A DNA stretch of 64,000 nt from Anagrus nilaparvatae (lineage: Eukaryota; Arthropoda; Insecta; Hymenoptera; Mymaridae), in NCBI GenBank assembly GCA_022575985.1, contig JAKSXM010000040.1, forward strand, positions 16,510,001 through 16,574,000, given 5' to 3'. Each line of letters starts with the position of its first letter. The stretch's first letter is position 1. The position numbers and the translations under genes were made by a program. Below, in pieces: positions 11,914-22,690 of this stretch. The notes below the pieces were generated by a model, which did not search any database, was not told the DNA's origin, and saw nothing but the letters and a program-made list of their open reading frames with translations.

Positions 11914-12001
11914 TTTCTGTGTCTGTGGCGAGAAAACACGTCTTTTTCGGACGCGTAGCGTCCGGGAAATACGTGTTTTCTCGACGCAGACCAGAAAAAG
12001 A
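11911..12001. repeat. GC-rich hairpin with GCGTAGC apex
   Basis: Arms GTCTGTGGCGAGAAAACACG and CGTGTTTTCTCGACGCAGAC surround the perfect stem CGGACGC/GCGTCCG, with GCGTAGC at 11953-11959. It lies immediately next to the previous hairpin. Confidence 0.75.
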
Positions 12002-12990
12002 TATTTTACTTAAAAGCAATAAAAGTCTGTTATTTAAAAGCAGTAATATTTTTTTCTGAATTAACAGGATAAAATATATTAAAAATAACTATTCAAATAA
12101 CTAAAGTAATATTTTATCATCATTAGACAAAATTAATTCTCAATTCAATTATTTCAGTCAGAAAAACTACTAAAAATGGATTTTCTAATGGACAAATTTA
12201 TTTATTTTTCTTGAAGGGATCACATCTCGTTTTAGTCGTTATATTTTTGATTCTCAGAACTATTTTGAACAAGAAAAATGTTCTTTGACCGGTAGATTGG
12301 TGTAAAAATGAATAATTATAAATTTTTATTTATTTTCGATTTTAGGTAATTGCAGTTTTTTAGGGAATAGCCCATATATTTACAAGAAAATGCCTTTGGG
12401 GGTTAAAAAAAAATGCCTTTTCGTGAAAAATTATATATATTTTTTAATTTTTTTAAAGATTTATAGATTTCAAATCATTAAATATCCACAAAAATAGCGT
12501 TTTTTGCACCTTAAAAGGTGAAAATTTTGAGAATTTTCCATATAACTTTTTCCTATGTGAAAATAACCACATTGAAAATAAAACCAAGAAAAAGTATATG
12601 CAAAAGACTACCTCCATTCCAAATCTGAAGTCATTTAGAGTAGCGGCACCAGAGCTATGATATCGCCTGGGTCAGGGTTACATTTTCCAATTTTGTCGCT
12701 TTTCACGTAAAAATTTTAAAAAACCGTCTAGACCAACGTGTAGCCAGGAAAATTTCCGATCGATCATGTCTTTTGGATTTATTTTTTAAACGTTTTTATA
12801 TCGATTTTTTGAATAAAACAAAAATTGGTCATTTTAGGGTCCAAAAATGGCCAAAATTTCAAAAATTCACAGCGACGGCCAGAAAGCATATTAAGACCTG
12901 AAATTATAGGAGAGAGGACATTTCATAAGTATAAACCACTGTGCAAATCTAGAGCACGATTCGAAGACCCGACCTGGAAACTTTTGTACA

Positions 12991-13305
12991 GCTATTATCA
13001 TCAGGCAGAACCCTAGAATGGATAGTCGAGGGAAACAACGACTGCTTGTGGATCCTATGGAAGAGTAGCGAAGCTTTGAATTGCTGATCACTATCAATTA
13101 TCAGTCTGGGTTCGTATGCCCGTCATTTTTATGATTCAGTAAATTTTAGATAATACTTCGGGTAAAAAAAGGTTATTTTACAAAATATTGAGTAACATAA
13201 AACAACATATTTTTGGAAAAATAAAGTCGCAGGGGTCCGGGGGGGCGCAGCCCCCTTGGTGGCTCTTGGGGTGAGCGAAGCGAGCCGGAGGCAGCTACTT
13301 ACTCT
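12991..13305 (+). repeat. Helitron-like dispersed repeat, copy 1
   Basis: Reverse complement of the repeats at 59474-59850 and 59851-60132. From 5' to 3' it has the CGAGGGAAACAAC block, a poly-A-rich middle, CAGGGGTCCGGGGG, a hairpin GGGGGCGCAGCCCCC (13241-13255) and the end GAGCGAAGCGAGCCGGAGGC followed by AGCTA. A GC hairpin just upstream of a CTAG/CTA-type terminus is reminiscent of Helitron or Helentron 3' ends; that assignment is inference. Confidence 0.6.
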
Positions 13306-13590
13306 CTATATATAAATTAGATACTATGTAGCTCATTGACAGCAGATTTATATGTTTTCTCTATTTTTTTTTTCTTTGACTTCATATTGACGCATATTCA
13401 CTTATTGACGCACTAACCTATTGAGTCATTTAATTATCATCAATTTTGCCATTACATTATATATTATATTATTTTATAAATCAAAAATTTAAATGTTTAC
13501 TTATTTATTGTAATATATTGAAAGAAAGTACTATTTCTGTTTTTCAAAATAAAGATTATTATTATTATTATTAAATAAATAAATAGATAT
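13306..13590 (+). mobile_element. Family J LINE 3' UTR with (ATT)n tail, downstream half of interrupted copy
   Basis: Matches the reverse complement of 21590-21860: TATAAATTAGATACTAT, then GACGCATATTCAC, ACGCACTAACCTATTGAGTC and a final AAAATAAAG followed by ATT repeats. Together with 9741-9857 it rebuilds the 3' end of one LINE copy split by an insertion. Confidence 0.75.
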
Positions 13591-13712
13591 TGAATATATT
13601 AAAAATATTAGCCCTTACTTACTAATTTTTCTTTTTGAGTTTGAAGCTTGAAAAATCAAATTATTTATGTACAACATAAATTATAATAATTTATAAAAAT
13701 ATTTAAAACTTT

Positions 13713-14478
13713 ATATATGGGCGATTATTTCTCAAGTCGGCCACCCCCCTCGGTCCAAAAATGGTGGCAACTTAAAAAGATTTTAGTTTTCTCAAATTGA
13801 CTGGAAAAGGGTCTAGTTTTCTATTCTCATTGGCCTTTTCAACTCTTTAAATCTACTGTGCCCATTTTAGGCACTGAACGGCAGCAGGTCGACATTTTAA
13901 AAACAGAAAAATTGAAATAAATTAGATTAGCGGTAAGTTTTTTGAAATTTTTTTCTCTTAAAAGTTGTTATTTATTAAAACAAAGAAAATGAGACCACTT
14001 GCGGGGTAGTTGGTTGATTTCTTAAAAAGTTTTGTGGGTGCTATGTAGTTTTTAAAAATGGGTTAAAAATGGCTACTTTGACTGATTATATCTCTGAACC
14101 TACATATCCAAAATAAAAAAGTTTTAGTGCAAAATGGTAGTCTTTTGATACATAATAAGTGTGCCAAATATCAGAAAATTTGATCGAGTTGTTTCGGATT
14201 TAGTAATTTTAAGGGTAATTCTGAAACAAATTTTGACCCATTTTTTTAAGAGAATTAAAACCCGAAAATTGCTAAATTCGAAACTATTCGATCAAATCCC
14301 CTGATATTTGGCACACTTATTATGTATCAAAAGACTACTATTTTGCACTAAAACTTTTTTATTTTAATAAAAAACTAGACCCTTTTTCAGTCAATTTGAG
14401 AAAACTAAAATCTTTTTAAGTTGCCACCATTTTTGGACAGAGGGGGGTGGCCGAGTTGAGAAATAATCGCCCATATAT
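13713..14478. mobile_element. Palindromic MITE, ~766 bp
   Basis: The ends read TATATGGGCGATTATTTCTC and its inverse GAGAAATAATCGCCCATATA, flanked by TA-rich DNA. Inverted similarity covers nearly the whole element, for example TGGTGGCAACTTAAAAAGAT / ATCTTTTTAAGTTGCCACCA and AATGGTAGTCTTTTGATACA / TATCAAAAGACTACTATT. There is no coding capacity. TA target use would fit a Tc1/mariner-type helper, but this is only inference. Confidence 0.85.
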
Positions 14479-14924
14479 ATATATATATATTTACTTTTGC
14501 ATTTGAATTATTTTTTTTCTCAGTTGGCTACACTACCTTGCAGAGCTCTTGCGGACACCCGCAAGCGTTTGCATAGATAACTGTAGAATGTGCCTTAATT
14601 TCCCGCTCGTTCCGTGCTTTTTTTATTTTAAAAGATAAGACAAATTTATCCACAGAACGCAGCGAGATATTTAAAATACAAAAATATAAAATGAAATATG
14701 TTTTTTTTAAGAAAATACCGCAATTAAATAATTAATATAAAAAAAATACTAATATAAAAAAAATTTTTTATCAACAATAAAATTATACAAGGTTACAAAT
14801 ATTATATTTATAGAATTGATTGTGCATCGTTTTATAAATAAAAAAATTGGTTATATACAAATTCTGCTTCATTATTTATAATTAATTAAATAATAATTTA
14901 TTTAAAACTATACAAAGTAAAAAG
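14479..14924. other. AT-rich spacer with TA microsatellite
   Basis: A (TA)n run follows the MITE. Nothing else is recognised. Confidence 0.4.
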
Positions 14925-15916
14925 ATGTTGCAACCATGGATACTAAGGGCTGTAGAAACTGCAAGAGACCTTTCTCCCCGAAAATACGGGTTCAATCGAG
15001 GAAAGTCAACTATCGATGCCATAAGCAGTATCACCCATACAGCACAACACAACATACAGGCATTCACTACTCTAGAAAAATCACGCTACTAGTCACCCTA
15101 AATATGAAGAATGCCTTTAATTCAGCAAGATGGAGCGATTTTATAAGAGCAGTCGATAGATCATTCCTTGGACCGGATCTATGGAACATCATGTACGATC
15201 AGGTACTTAGGCTCCCAATGCAGGAGGATACTTTTACCGTCGGATATGCTGATGATCTGGTCCTAGTCATCCAAGCAAAAGATAACTGCCGAGGAGAAAC
15301 TGAACCATGCAATGCATGGAGTCAACTACTGGATAAAAGACCATGGTCTAAATCTTGCTACGGCAAAAACTGAGATTGTCCTATTCACCCGTAAACATAT
15401 TGAGACAATATGTATTGGGAAGGATAGGTTGGAAACGAAGGATTACTTAAAGTATTTGGGAGTGCTGTTGGACACAAAGATGTTTTTTAAGGCGCAGATT
15501 ATGAGAAGCATAGAGAAGGCTGCCAGACTTAATGCTACGTTAAGCAGGCTCATGAGAAATACATGCAGACCTAATGCTGGAAAGTGCAGGCTTCTTATGT
15601 CGGCCACCCACTCCATACTCCTTTATGGTGCAGAAGTATGGGCTGGTTGCATAAAGAAGGTTAGTTATGCGTCTAAGCTTACGAGCGTCCAGAGGCAAGG
15701 AGCTCTGCGAATATCCTGTGCCTAAGTAATCCCTATAGATCTGCAGGCTATTTGGAGACAGTATATCTATCTGAATAAAGAGAGGGAAGGCATTGAATGC
15801 GCAAAGGCTACTTCGCGCCATAAACGATTGGAAGAAACGTTGGACCAACTACTCGGAGAGGAAATGGACTAAGAGATAGATAGGAGAGATATCACCTTGA
15901 ATAAATAGAGAGAATG
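14925..15916 (+). pseudogene. R1-clade LINE reverse transcriptase fragment, family R1-c, frameshifted
   Basis: The + strand encodes, in shifting frames, LQPWILRAVETARDLSPRKY followed by GFNRGKSTIDAI, then LLVTLNMKNAFNSARWSDF, GPDLWNIMYDQVLRLP, the catalytic box GYADDLVLVIQ, and from 15312 HGLNLATAKTEIVLFTR, DYLKYLGVLLDTKMFF and SILLYGAEVWAG. Frameshifts occur near 15080 and 15310, and a segment between the RT fingers and GPDLW is deleted. A stop follows RISCA at 15723, after which similarity continues to about 15905. At 15917 it abuts a minus-strand LINE with no spacer. Confidence 0.85.
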
Positions 15917-17390
15917 GGGCCCTTTAGCGAAACGAAGACACCTAAAAAAGGTGTGCTCAGCGGTATCTAGCTCGCCCGGGCAATGCAAGCATTCCGGAGA
16001 TGTCACCTTGCGCCACTTGAAAAGCATATCGCGAAAATAACCGTGACCAGTTAGGAACTGTTTGAGGTAGAAGTCTACCTCCCCATGATCACGGTTTATC
16101 CAGCTTTCCAAATCAATGATAAGGCGGTGCGTCCAAAGTTCCCTAGGGTCACCATTCCACGTATATTGCCAGCATTCCATTGTGTGGGAGCGAGCGTGAA
16201 CGGAAGCTACGTCGCGCTCTTCTTCCTCACGGTTTTAGATCGCCTGCCTTTCCAAGGCAAGCAGATCGATGGAAATCCCCGAGACAGCACCTGGATCGCT
16301 GGCTCTGATACAGTCATGTACGAGCAAGCAATTCGAAGTGCCCCCTGCCTCTGTACTGCCTTTAGTTTCTTGCAGTACTTTTTTAAGCGAACATTGTCCG
16401 CCCACACCTCTGCACCGTAGAGCAAGATGGAGTTGAATGTCGTCATCTACAGCCTCCTCTTCTCTGATCTGGTACCGCCGATGTTCGTCATCAGCCATGA
16501 TAGGGACTTTGTCACGCGGTCAGTCTTTTCACAGGCCTGCTGAAATTGTCTATTGTAGGTCAACTTGTTATCCAAGAAGACCCCCAAATATTTGACCGAT
16601 GGTTTGGTCTGGATCATAAGGGGATTACCTGCGTCATCAAAGCTGACGCTGAATATGGTATCAACCCTTCTCTGGGTCAGAAGGTCAATTTCTGTTTTCG
16701 GAACTGCCAGTCTTAGTCCGTGATCCGACATCCAGCTATTGATAAGGCACATGACCTCATCCAAGGTATTCTGCTGGTTCTCTGTCTCTCGAGCTATTAT
16801 GGTGAGAGCAACATCATCCGTGTATCCAATCATGGAGCATCCATCCGGAAGCTCAATCTTTAGAAAGCCATCGTAAAAGGCTTTCCACAGATCAGGGCCC
16901 AAAACTGAACCCTGCGCTATACCTGCGCTTAACACTTTACCTCTTGTGCCATCGAGCGTGTCCCAGCGCAGGTATCGATCCCGGAGGTAATCTCTGAGTA
17001 CATTTCTCAGACAATCTGGAACTCTGAATACCTGCTCGAGGGATTGCTACATATCTTCCCACTTAGCCGAGGTGAATGCGTTTTCACATCCAACGTGAAA
17101 AGCAGGACTTCCGGTTTAATATCCGGCCGCACTTGTCTGGCCCTTATAACCACCTTCATGACCTGCTTGATGGCGCTGATTGTGGAACGCCCCTCACAAA
17201 AGCCGTGTTGGTCGTCGCTAATGTCACCCGCTTCCCTAATTGCCTGCCGCAATCTTCCTCTGACCATGCTCTCTATCACCTTGCCAATGGTATTTAACAT
17301 ACACAATGGTCTGTAAGATGATGGAGATCCTGGTTCACCCTTTCCCTTGCTTATCAGAGCCAGACGGGCCACTTTCCAGTGCCTTGCAGG
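15917..17390 (-). pseudogene. Copy A ORF2 remnant: reverse transcriptase and C-terminal zinc-finger domain
   Basis: From right to left: RT entry ISKGKGEPGSPSSYRPLCML at the top, DDQHGFCEGRSTISAI, VLLFTLDVK, then (frame change) SAGIAQGSVLGPDLWKAFYD, the catalytic box mutated to YTDD, VKYLGVFLDNKLTYN, a short frame with SILLYGAEVWAD, and the C-terminal domain HGEVDFYLKQFLTGHGYF with the Cys-His motif ECLHCPGELDTAEHTFFRC. Ala-to-Thr in the catalytic box and at least four frame breaks show it is inactive. The last part of the protein is cut off at 15917. Confidence 0.88.
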
Positions 17391-18618
17391 ACTCCTAACA
17401 TTACCGATGATACTTTATCTTCCTTGTCATAAGTGCCTCCCGATAACACGGTAACATCGGTCTTGGCAGTTCTTTCCCTGGAGAGGAAGCATACTGCTTT
17501 TTCCACAGGACATTTTTCTGACTTGTGGCCTTTAATGCCACATTTAAAACAGGCAAATTTTCGGTCCATGCCCTTACATGACTACTGGTTGTGGCTGAAA
17601 CCAAGACACTTAAAGCACCGTGTAACCTCGGCTCTTAAGCGCACTTGCCAATCAGACCAGCCATTATTTAGCCGGCCTTTTTTAGTCAATTTTAGTGCGG
17701 CAGCTTCTGGTAGATCTACGACCGCCTTATCCGCCTTAGTGCCCTTAGCCTTGAAGATGGCGACATTTATGTCGTCATCGTTCTGCAGCTTGGTTGCCTC
17801 CTTTATCACCTGCCTCACTTCGTCGCTGCCAGTAGTACCATCTAGGCTTTTGATCTCCACGGTTAGGTGGGGAATCAGTTACTTTACTGTACTTTCTGGG
17901 CCAGCGACCGTCTTGTCAGCGTCTACTAGTTTTTGCCCGTCTTTCGACGAGCTCAGCTCTATTAGGACGCTGCCATTCTGGGTTTTCTGGATTCGGTAAA
18001 CCTCAGTCCCCAAATCTTTTAGTTGGATACCTCTTTTGATCTCTAGCAGGGCTGTTGCATAAGACTTCCTTTTAGGAGGCCCTTATTCCTTCCTTTTAGA
18101 GATCCTTATGCGCCGGCTCTGGCGCTTCTTTCTCCTGCCTTTTTCTGTCGCCTCGGAAGGAGGAAATTCACCATCTCCTTCCTTCTTCTGCGGCTCTTTC
18201 TTTTTTCTTCTTTTATTCTCTGCCCGCTGCTGCTGGTTTGCTGCCGCTGCAGTTATTTTTGGCTGCTGCTTCTTCTGTTCCTGCTCTTGGTTTTACGAGA
18301 CTTTGCCTCCATTCTTTCAAACTCTTTTTTCTTTTTATTCTTTTCCTTTTCTCTTTGACCTATGCTTTTAACAGCGATAAAATCATCGTCTGGAGGAGAG
18401 GTATCTGTAGCTACATCCTTTGGCTGCGTTTGCTGGCCAGAAGCTAACTTATTCACTTCCTGAACCATATCTTTTGGAGGAGACATCACTGCATTAGCAA
18501 AGGTCTTTCTTAGAGGGAGTTTCGGAGACGTTTTCTTCGCCGGTCTCTTTTTTGTATTCTCCTTTCCGGGTGGGCTTCGGGACGCAGTCCGAGCCCTCTT
18601 CTTTCCTTTTCTAGTCAT
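17391..18618 (-). pseudogene. Copy A ORF1 (gag-like, two CCHC knuckles)
   Basis: The putative start at 18618 opens a lysine/arginine-rich N-terminus (MTRKGKKRARTASRSPPGKE) that would bind element RNA. A frameshift near 18290 follows, then the conserved KSYATALLEIKRG, IQKTQNGSVLIELSSSKD and MEIKSLDGTTGSDEVRQVIK blocks. Two zinc knuckles close the protein: CFKCLGFSHNQ, whose last Cys is disturbed by a frame change, and CFKCGIKGHKSEKC, both of CX2CX4HX4C type. The 3' part runs directly into RT sequence at 17390 because the endonuclease was deleted. Confidence 0.82.
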
Positions 18619-20022
18619 AGTCCCTGATGCTTCCTATATAGGAATATCGGGTTTTTGTTTCCCATTTAATACCTGCTGCTGCAGTTCAAAAATTGTCTTT
18701 AGTCTGGCTAAATATTTTTCAAACTGAGCTATGCCTTTTTTGACAGTCATATTACAGTTCTTCTGTACTTTGACTGACTCCCTCATCTGAGTAATATCTC
18801 TCTCCATGTTCGCGTGGATTTAAATGCACGAGCTTGCAGTGTATGCATTTAACAATAAAATCGCAAAACCAAGGTAACCTAACAAATCGAAAGCAGAATT
18901 TCGCTCTCTCAGGGAATAGTCTTTGGGGGAATAAATCTCTTTATAGCAACTTAAAAATATAAAGGACTCGCGTCGCGTCTCTCTAATTATAAGCATAATA
19001 GACTTATACATTTTAATTAAAATATTAATTGGAACTTAGAATATTTTTGAGATATTTACTAAATCTAAGGGGACTTAGTTAACTTTAATTAAATTAGAGA
19101 TCTTAAATTTTTTCTTTATTTTTATTTCTTTTTATGTTTTAAAGAATATAATTTAAAATTTTTCTTTTTTAAATTTCAATTTATTTAAATAAAATAAATT
19201 TCTTGTTGACATTTAATAAAGCTCGTTAATTTGTCCAGAAAGTCCTTATTAATTTAAATAAATGATATGATGCATGTAATTGAACATAAATCAAATAAAT
19301 AAAGTTTTTTAGTATTTTTTTTTTAATTAATTCAAATCAATTATGTTTGAAGTTGGATGCTAGAAGTAGGGGTTGCCGGATGTAAGGTTAATTGGGCAAA
19401 GCGTCCTAATTGATTTTGTAAAATGAACTTTTTGATTTGACCTTGAGGCTGTCGGAAGGTTTCATCCGAACTAACCCTGAGAAGCGTCTCTCTGAGATCA
19501 TAAATTAATATTAACTAACCTACTAATTTATTTTTGAATTTAGTATAATAGTTACTAACATTACTCGTATGTGGTCTAAGGTAAGGCATGAAGTCCGAAC
19601 TTCTGATCGTATAGTAAAGCAGTAGTTAGAGCTAGATGGTGTTGCTCTGTGGGCGTGGTGTTCTGACCATCAAGGCTTTCATTTGATCGGAATCAGAGGT
19701 TGAATTATTCTCTATAAGAGGGGTATCAACCTGGGGTAATTCATTCTATTTATTTAGCATTGTTCATAAAATAAGCCTGTGTCCCTGGACAAAGGGCCCT
19801 TACTTGGGTAAGAGTACCCTTCAGAGTATTATTGAAGGATTTACGTTAGTCGCTGACAGAGAGTATCTATCAGTTTCCAGCGTCCTTCCAGTAATAATAG
19901 TCTTACAGATCGGGGGGTTTTCACCACCATGTCTGATGACATCACATACGATTATTAATCCGGCATGTAACAGACTTTGATTGAGAGGCGGTGACGCGAG
20001 GGAACACCAATCCAAAATCTAA
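18619..20022 (-). other. Copy A 5' UTR
   Basis: Non-coding leader. The distal part, 19739-20022, is almost identical to 30122-30413 in copy B and includes AAGGGCCCTT and GAGGCGGTGACGCGAGGGAA. The part between is AT-rich and absent from copy B. The 5' boundary is set where the two copies stop matching. Confidence 0.7.
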
Positions 20023-20809
20023 CCAAACATATTTAACTTTACTCTTCAGACTTATTTATAAGTATTAATTTGTTTATTGGTTTTTTTAATTCAGATTTTG
20101 TTGTTTGCAATTTAACAACACTAGAACTAAATTATCATTACCAGGATATATTTCTAAGAATTTAGCAAAAGACTTTTTTAAAGGGGCCTCAATATATTTT
20201 TAATAGTTTTTACCCTAAACAATATAAATTCAAAATCATACATTCAATATAATAAATCATTTTTAAATAAACAATCGTGCGTTTGACTTCTAGATATGCA
20301 AAATTTAGTATTTCAAGCGCCCTAATTTTTCGTTCATGATAAACTAATTTGTAAAAAAATTAATTTATGATAAAAGAATTATTTTGTGTTTTCTAAATAG
20401 TAAAGAATCTAGAAACTTTCTAGAATTTGTCTCTAGTTTTCTTATTTTCATCGCAAAATAACAAAAAATTTATTTTAAAAAAAATCAAAAAATTTTTCTG
20501 AATCTAAAAAAAGCTTTTAAAGAAACATCCTTTTTTAATAAAAATTTAAATGAGTTAATATAAATTAGTGCTAAATCGAGTAATACCAATAAAACTTTTA
20601 AAAAAAATTTGTTTTTTTTTAAATTCAATGCCTCCAAAACTACGATAGTTGAGTCGCAAAACTATGCCCTGTAATACCTGCAGACGTTTTTTCTACTTTT
20701 TGACACTGGTTTCATGTCAATTGGTTCAGAGCTTCTTGAGTCATTAGGGTAAAGACAGATAAACAGATAGAAAAATAAATTTTCAAATATATAAAGTATT
20801 AAGATAAAT
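20023..20809. other. AT-rich intron DNA containing a diverged dispersed repeat
   Basis: Mostly featureless. About 20630-20805 resembles 30700-30890 in direct orientation: both have GAGACGCAAAACTATG or GAGTCGCAAAACTATG, a CTGGTTT..T block and a TTTTCAAATATATA end. This is an old dispersed repeat pair. Confidence 0.45.
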
Positions 20810-21572
20810 ATTAGAGTGACCTATTTTTGGACTTTGTGGAAAAACTTTGCTCCCCGGGTTTTTTTGTGAAGTTTTAGTCATAAAAAGTTCCCAGTTCCAA
20901 GGATTTTGCTTTAGCCCTGCAAAAATACGTGCCTGTAACCACATCAATTTTCCCATTTAAATAACATGGGAATTTTGAGTTTTTAGCTATACAAATTTTC
21001 ACAAATTTACAATTTTGGCAGCAATTCAAATAAATTTAAAAATTGGTCATTTCGGGTCAAAAATTACCAGTAGGTTAACTGACTATAGCGCTAAGAGAAA
21101 CAGTGATTAAAATATACGGCTTACGTCGTTTGAAAGGTGACACTTATACCAAAAAAAGTGAACCAACCAGAAGTGTTTTGGTTAATTTTTGAGGTTGTAG
21201 CTTTTTATCGAAAATTACCGAAAAACCTTGTTTTATAAGATTGAGCAAACATGTAAATTTGCGTTTCTAGCCCCAAAATTCCCTTCGGAATAAATACAGG
21301 GTGGTTTGTATGTCTTTACAACATATAAAAGTATGTTTTCCAGTAAAAATTAGCATTTTAAAACGATTTTTGGATTTTGTAAAAATTTGTATAGCTAAAA
21401 ACTCACAATTCCCATGTTATTTAAATGGGAAAATTGACGTGGTTACAGGCACGTGTTTTTGTAAGGCTAAAGCAAAATCCTTGGAACTGGGAACTTTTTA
21501 TGACCAAAACTTCACAAAAAAACCCGGGGAGCAAAGTTTTTCCACAAAGTCCAAAAATAGGTCCACTCTAAT
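20810..21572. mobile_element. Palindromic foldback element, ~763 bp
   Basis: Ends TTAGAGTGACCTATTTTTGG and its inverse, CCAAAAATAGGTCCACTCTA. Arms about 230-290 bp long include CATTTAAATAACATGGGAA/TTCCCATGTTATTTAAATG and CAGTTCCAAGGATTTTGCTT/AAGCAAAATCCTTGGAACTG. The centre contains a module (GGCTTACGTCGTTTGAAAGG, TTGGTTAATTTTTGAGG, TTATAAGATTGAGC) shared with the elements at 50-52.5 kb and 60.1-60.6 kb. Confidence 0.85.
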
Positions 21573-21574
21573 AA

Positions 21575-22690
21575 ATATATACACGAATTATAATAATTAT
21601 AATAATATTTATTTTTTTATCAAAAATAGTACACTCTTTCAATATGTTACAGTAAATAAGTAAATCTTTCATAATAAATAAAATAACAAAAAAAAATATA
21701 AAAAAAAAATATAAAAATTATAAAATAATAAAATATAATATAATGAGTTTAATGACTCACTAGATTAGTACGTCAATAGGTAAATATGCGTCAATATAAA
21801 ATCAAGAGAAGGAAATAAGTATATAAAATCTGTTGTCAATCTATAACTATATAGTATCTAATTTATAGATGTATTGTTTTATTGCTTTTTTGAAGCGTGG
21901 GTAAGATGGCAAGTCCCGTAAACAAGGGGGAATAATGTTCCAGAACTTTGAATATTGGACTTGGAATGAGAAGAGTCCCCAGTCGGTGGTAACAGTTGCA
22001 GGGTCCAGGTCTATTTGTAGGCCACGGGTGGGTTTGTCAGACTTATAAGGTGTGAATAGAGGTAAGAGGAACGGAGGCTCCTTCATTCTTACCAGTCTAT
22101 ACAAAACTAAGGATACAAAGTAGTCAGTACGTGCCAAGTTAGTCATCCATCCCAGTTTTCTTCTATACGGGGAAATGTTTTCATGTCTGCTTATTCCAAA
22201 TATGTACCGAATACAGGAATTGGAAAGCCTTTACAACTGAGTGATTAATTCATTAGTGCTATAGGCCTGAAGTCAGTTGTTGATGATGGTACTGCTACTT
22301 TTTTGAGTGCTAAGATTTCAGATTTTTTCCATGAAGATGGAAAGATTTCTTTTAATCAGAGATTCCTTTTACTCAAAAATTTCAAGTATAGTATTTACAT
22401 GTTATAAGAATGGGGACCGGCCCGAGCTGCCCAGCTCTGCTTTTAATGATGAGGCATTAAATAAATGAGTGAGATGAGAGGCAATAGTTGGTAATGCTTT
22501 CACTATTATGCTTGGAGGAATGTCTTCATCTCCTTTTGCTTGTGAATTGAAATGTGAGACAGCTAGTATGACGTCATTTTGAGATACTCTTTTAAAAGCG
22601 AAACCATCAGGTGGGGCACTGTTGATAATATTTATTGAGTCGCTTGCGTCCTCATCAGGAGAATTTCCTGGTTATCTCGAATTTTATCTA
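21575..22690 (-). mobile_element. Jockey/CR1-group LINE (family J), internally deleted
   Basis: Minus strand. The 3' end lies at 21575-21846 with an (ATT)n-type tail and matches 13306-13590. 22146-21847 encodes the typical LINE C-terminus, including TTDWGLFSFQVQYSKFWNII and PPCLRDLPSYPRFKKAIKQY. From about 22230 upward the minus strand encodes the RT entry region: SINIINSAPPDGFAFKRVSQ, HFNSQAKGDEDIPPSIIV, FPSSWKKSEILALKK and VPSSTTDFRPIAL. The central RT between DFRPIAL and the C-terminal segment is missing. The clade assignment rests on these motifs only. Confidence 0.78.

Larger units (their letters stand above)
9875..12990. mobile_element. 3.1-kb DNA element with ~970-bp terminal inverted repeats
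   Basis: Both ends read TGTACAAAAGTTTCCAGGT in inverted orientation. The inverted repeat extends inward to about 10848 on the left and from about 12024 on the right with high identity, including the GGTCATTTTAGGGTCCAAAA block. The 1.17-kb interior is AT-rich and carries a possible protein remnant and two GC-rich hairpins. No transposase family can be named and flanking target duplications are not clear. Long near-identical TIRs with a short degenerate interior suggest a foldback or non-autonomous element. Confidence 0.85.
15917..20022 (-). mobile_element. R1-clade LINE copy A, minus strand, endonuclease deleted and 3' truncated
   Basis: The element reads right to left: 5' UTR 20022-18619, ORF1 18618 to about 17400, then remnant ORF2 to 15917. 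Compared with copy B (26217-30413) it keeps the ORF1 N-terminus and full 5' leader but lacks about 1.4 kb covering the APE-type endonuclease and linker (junction near 17390), and lacks the last ~50 codons and the 3' UTR. The 5' leader matches that of copy B at 30118-30413. Numerous stops and frameshifts make it non-functional. Confidence 0.88.

Noticed and set aside
12991..13005. CTGATGATAATAGC on the minus strand as a second hammerhead
   Set aside because: No GAAA box follows at stem II distance and no stem I pairing is found.
17433..17999. 188-codon + strand open frame, and the similar 29368-29799
   Set aside because: Shadow of the antisense LINE ORF1, which has clear CCHC knuckles and conserved blocks on the minus strand.
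18108..18371. Cys/Phe-rich + strand frame resembling a secreted peptide
   Set aside because: It is the complement of the Lys/Gln-rich ORF1 segment; the same shadow occurs at 29917-30192 in copy B.
22640..22680. CTGATGAGGACG on the minus strand as a hammerhead core
   Set aside because: No GAAA box or closing stem at the right distance, and the stretch is coding sequence of the J-family LINE.
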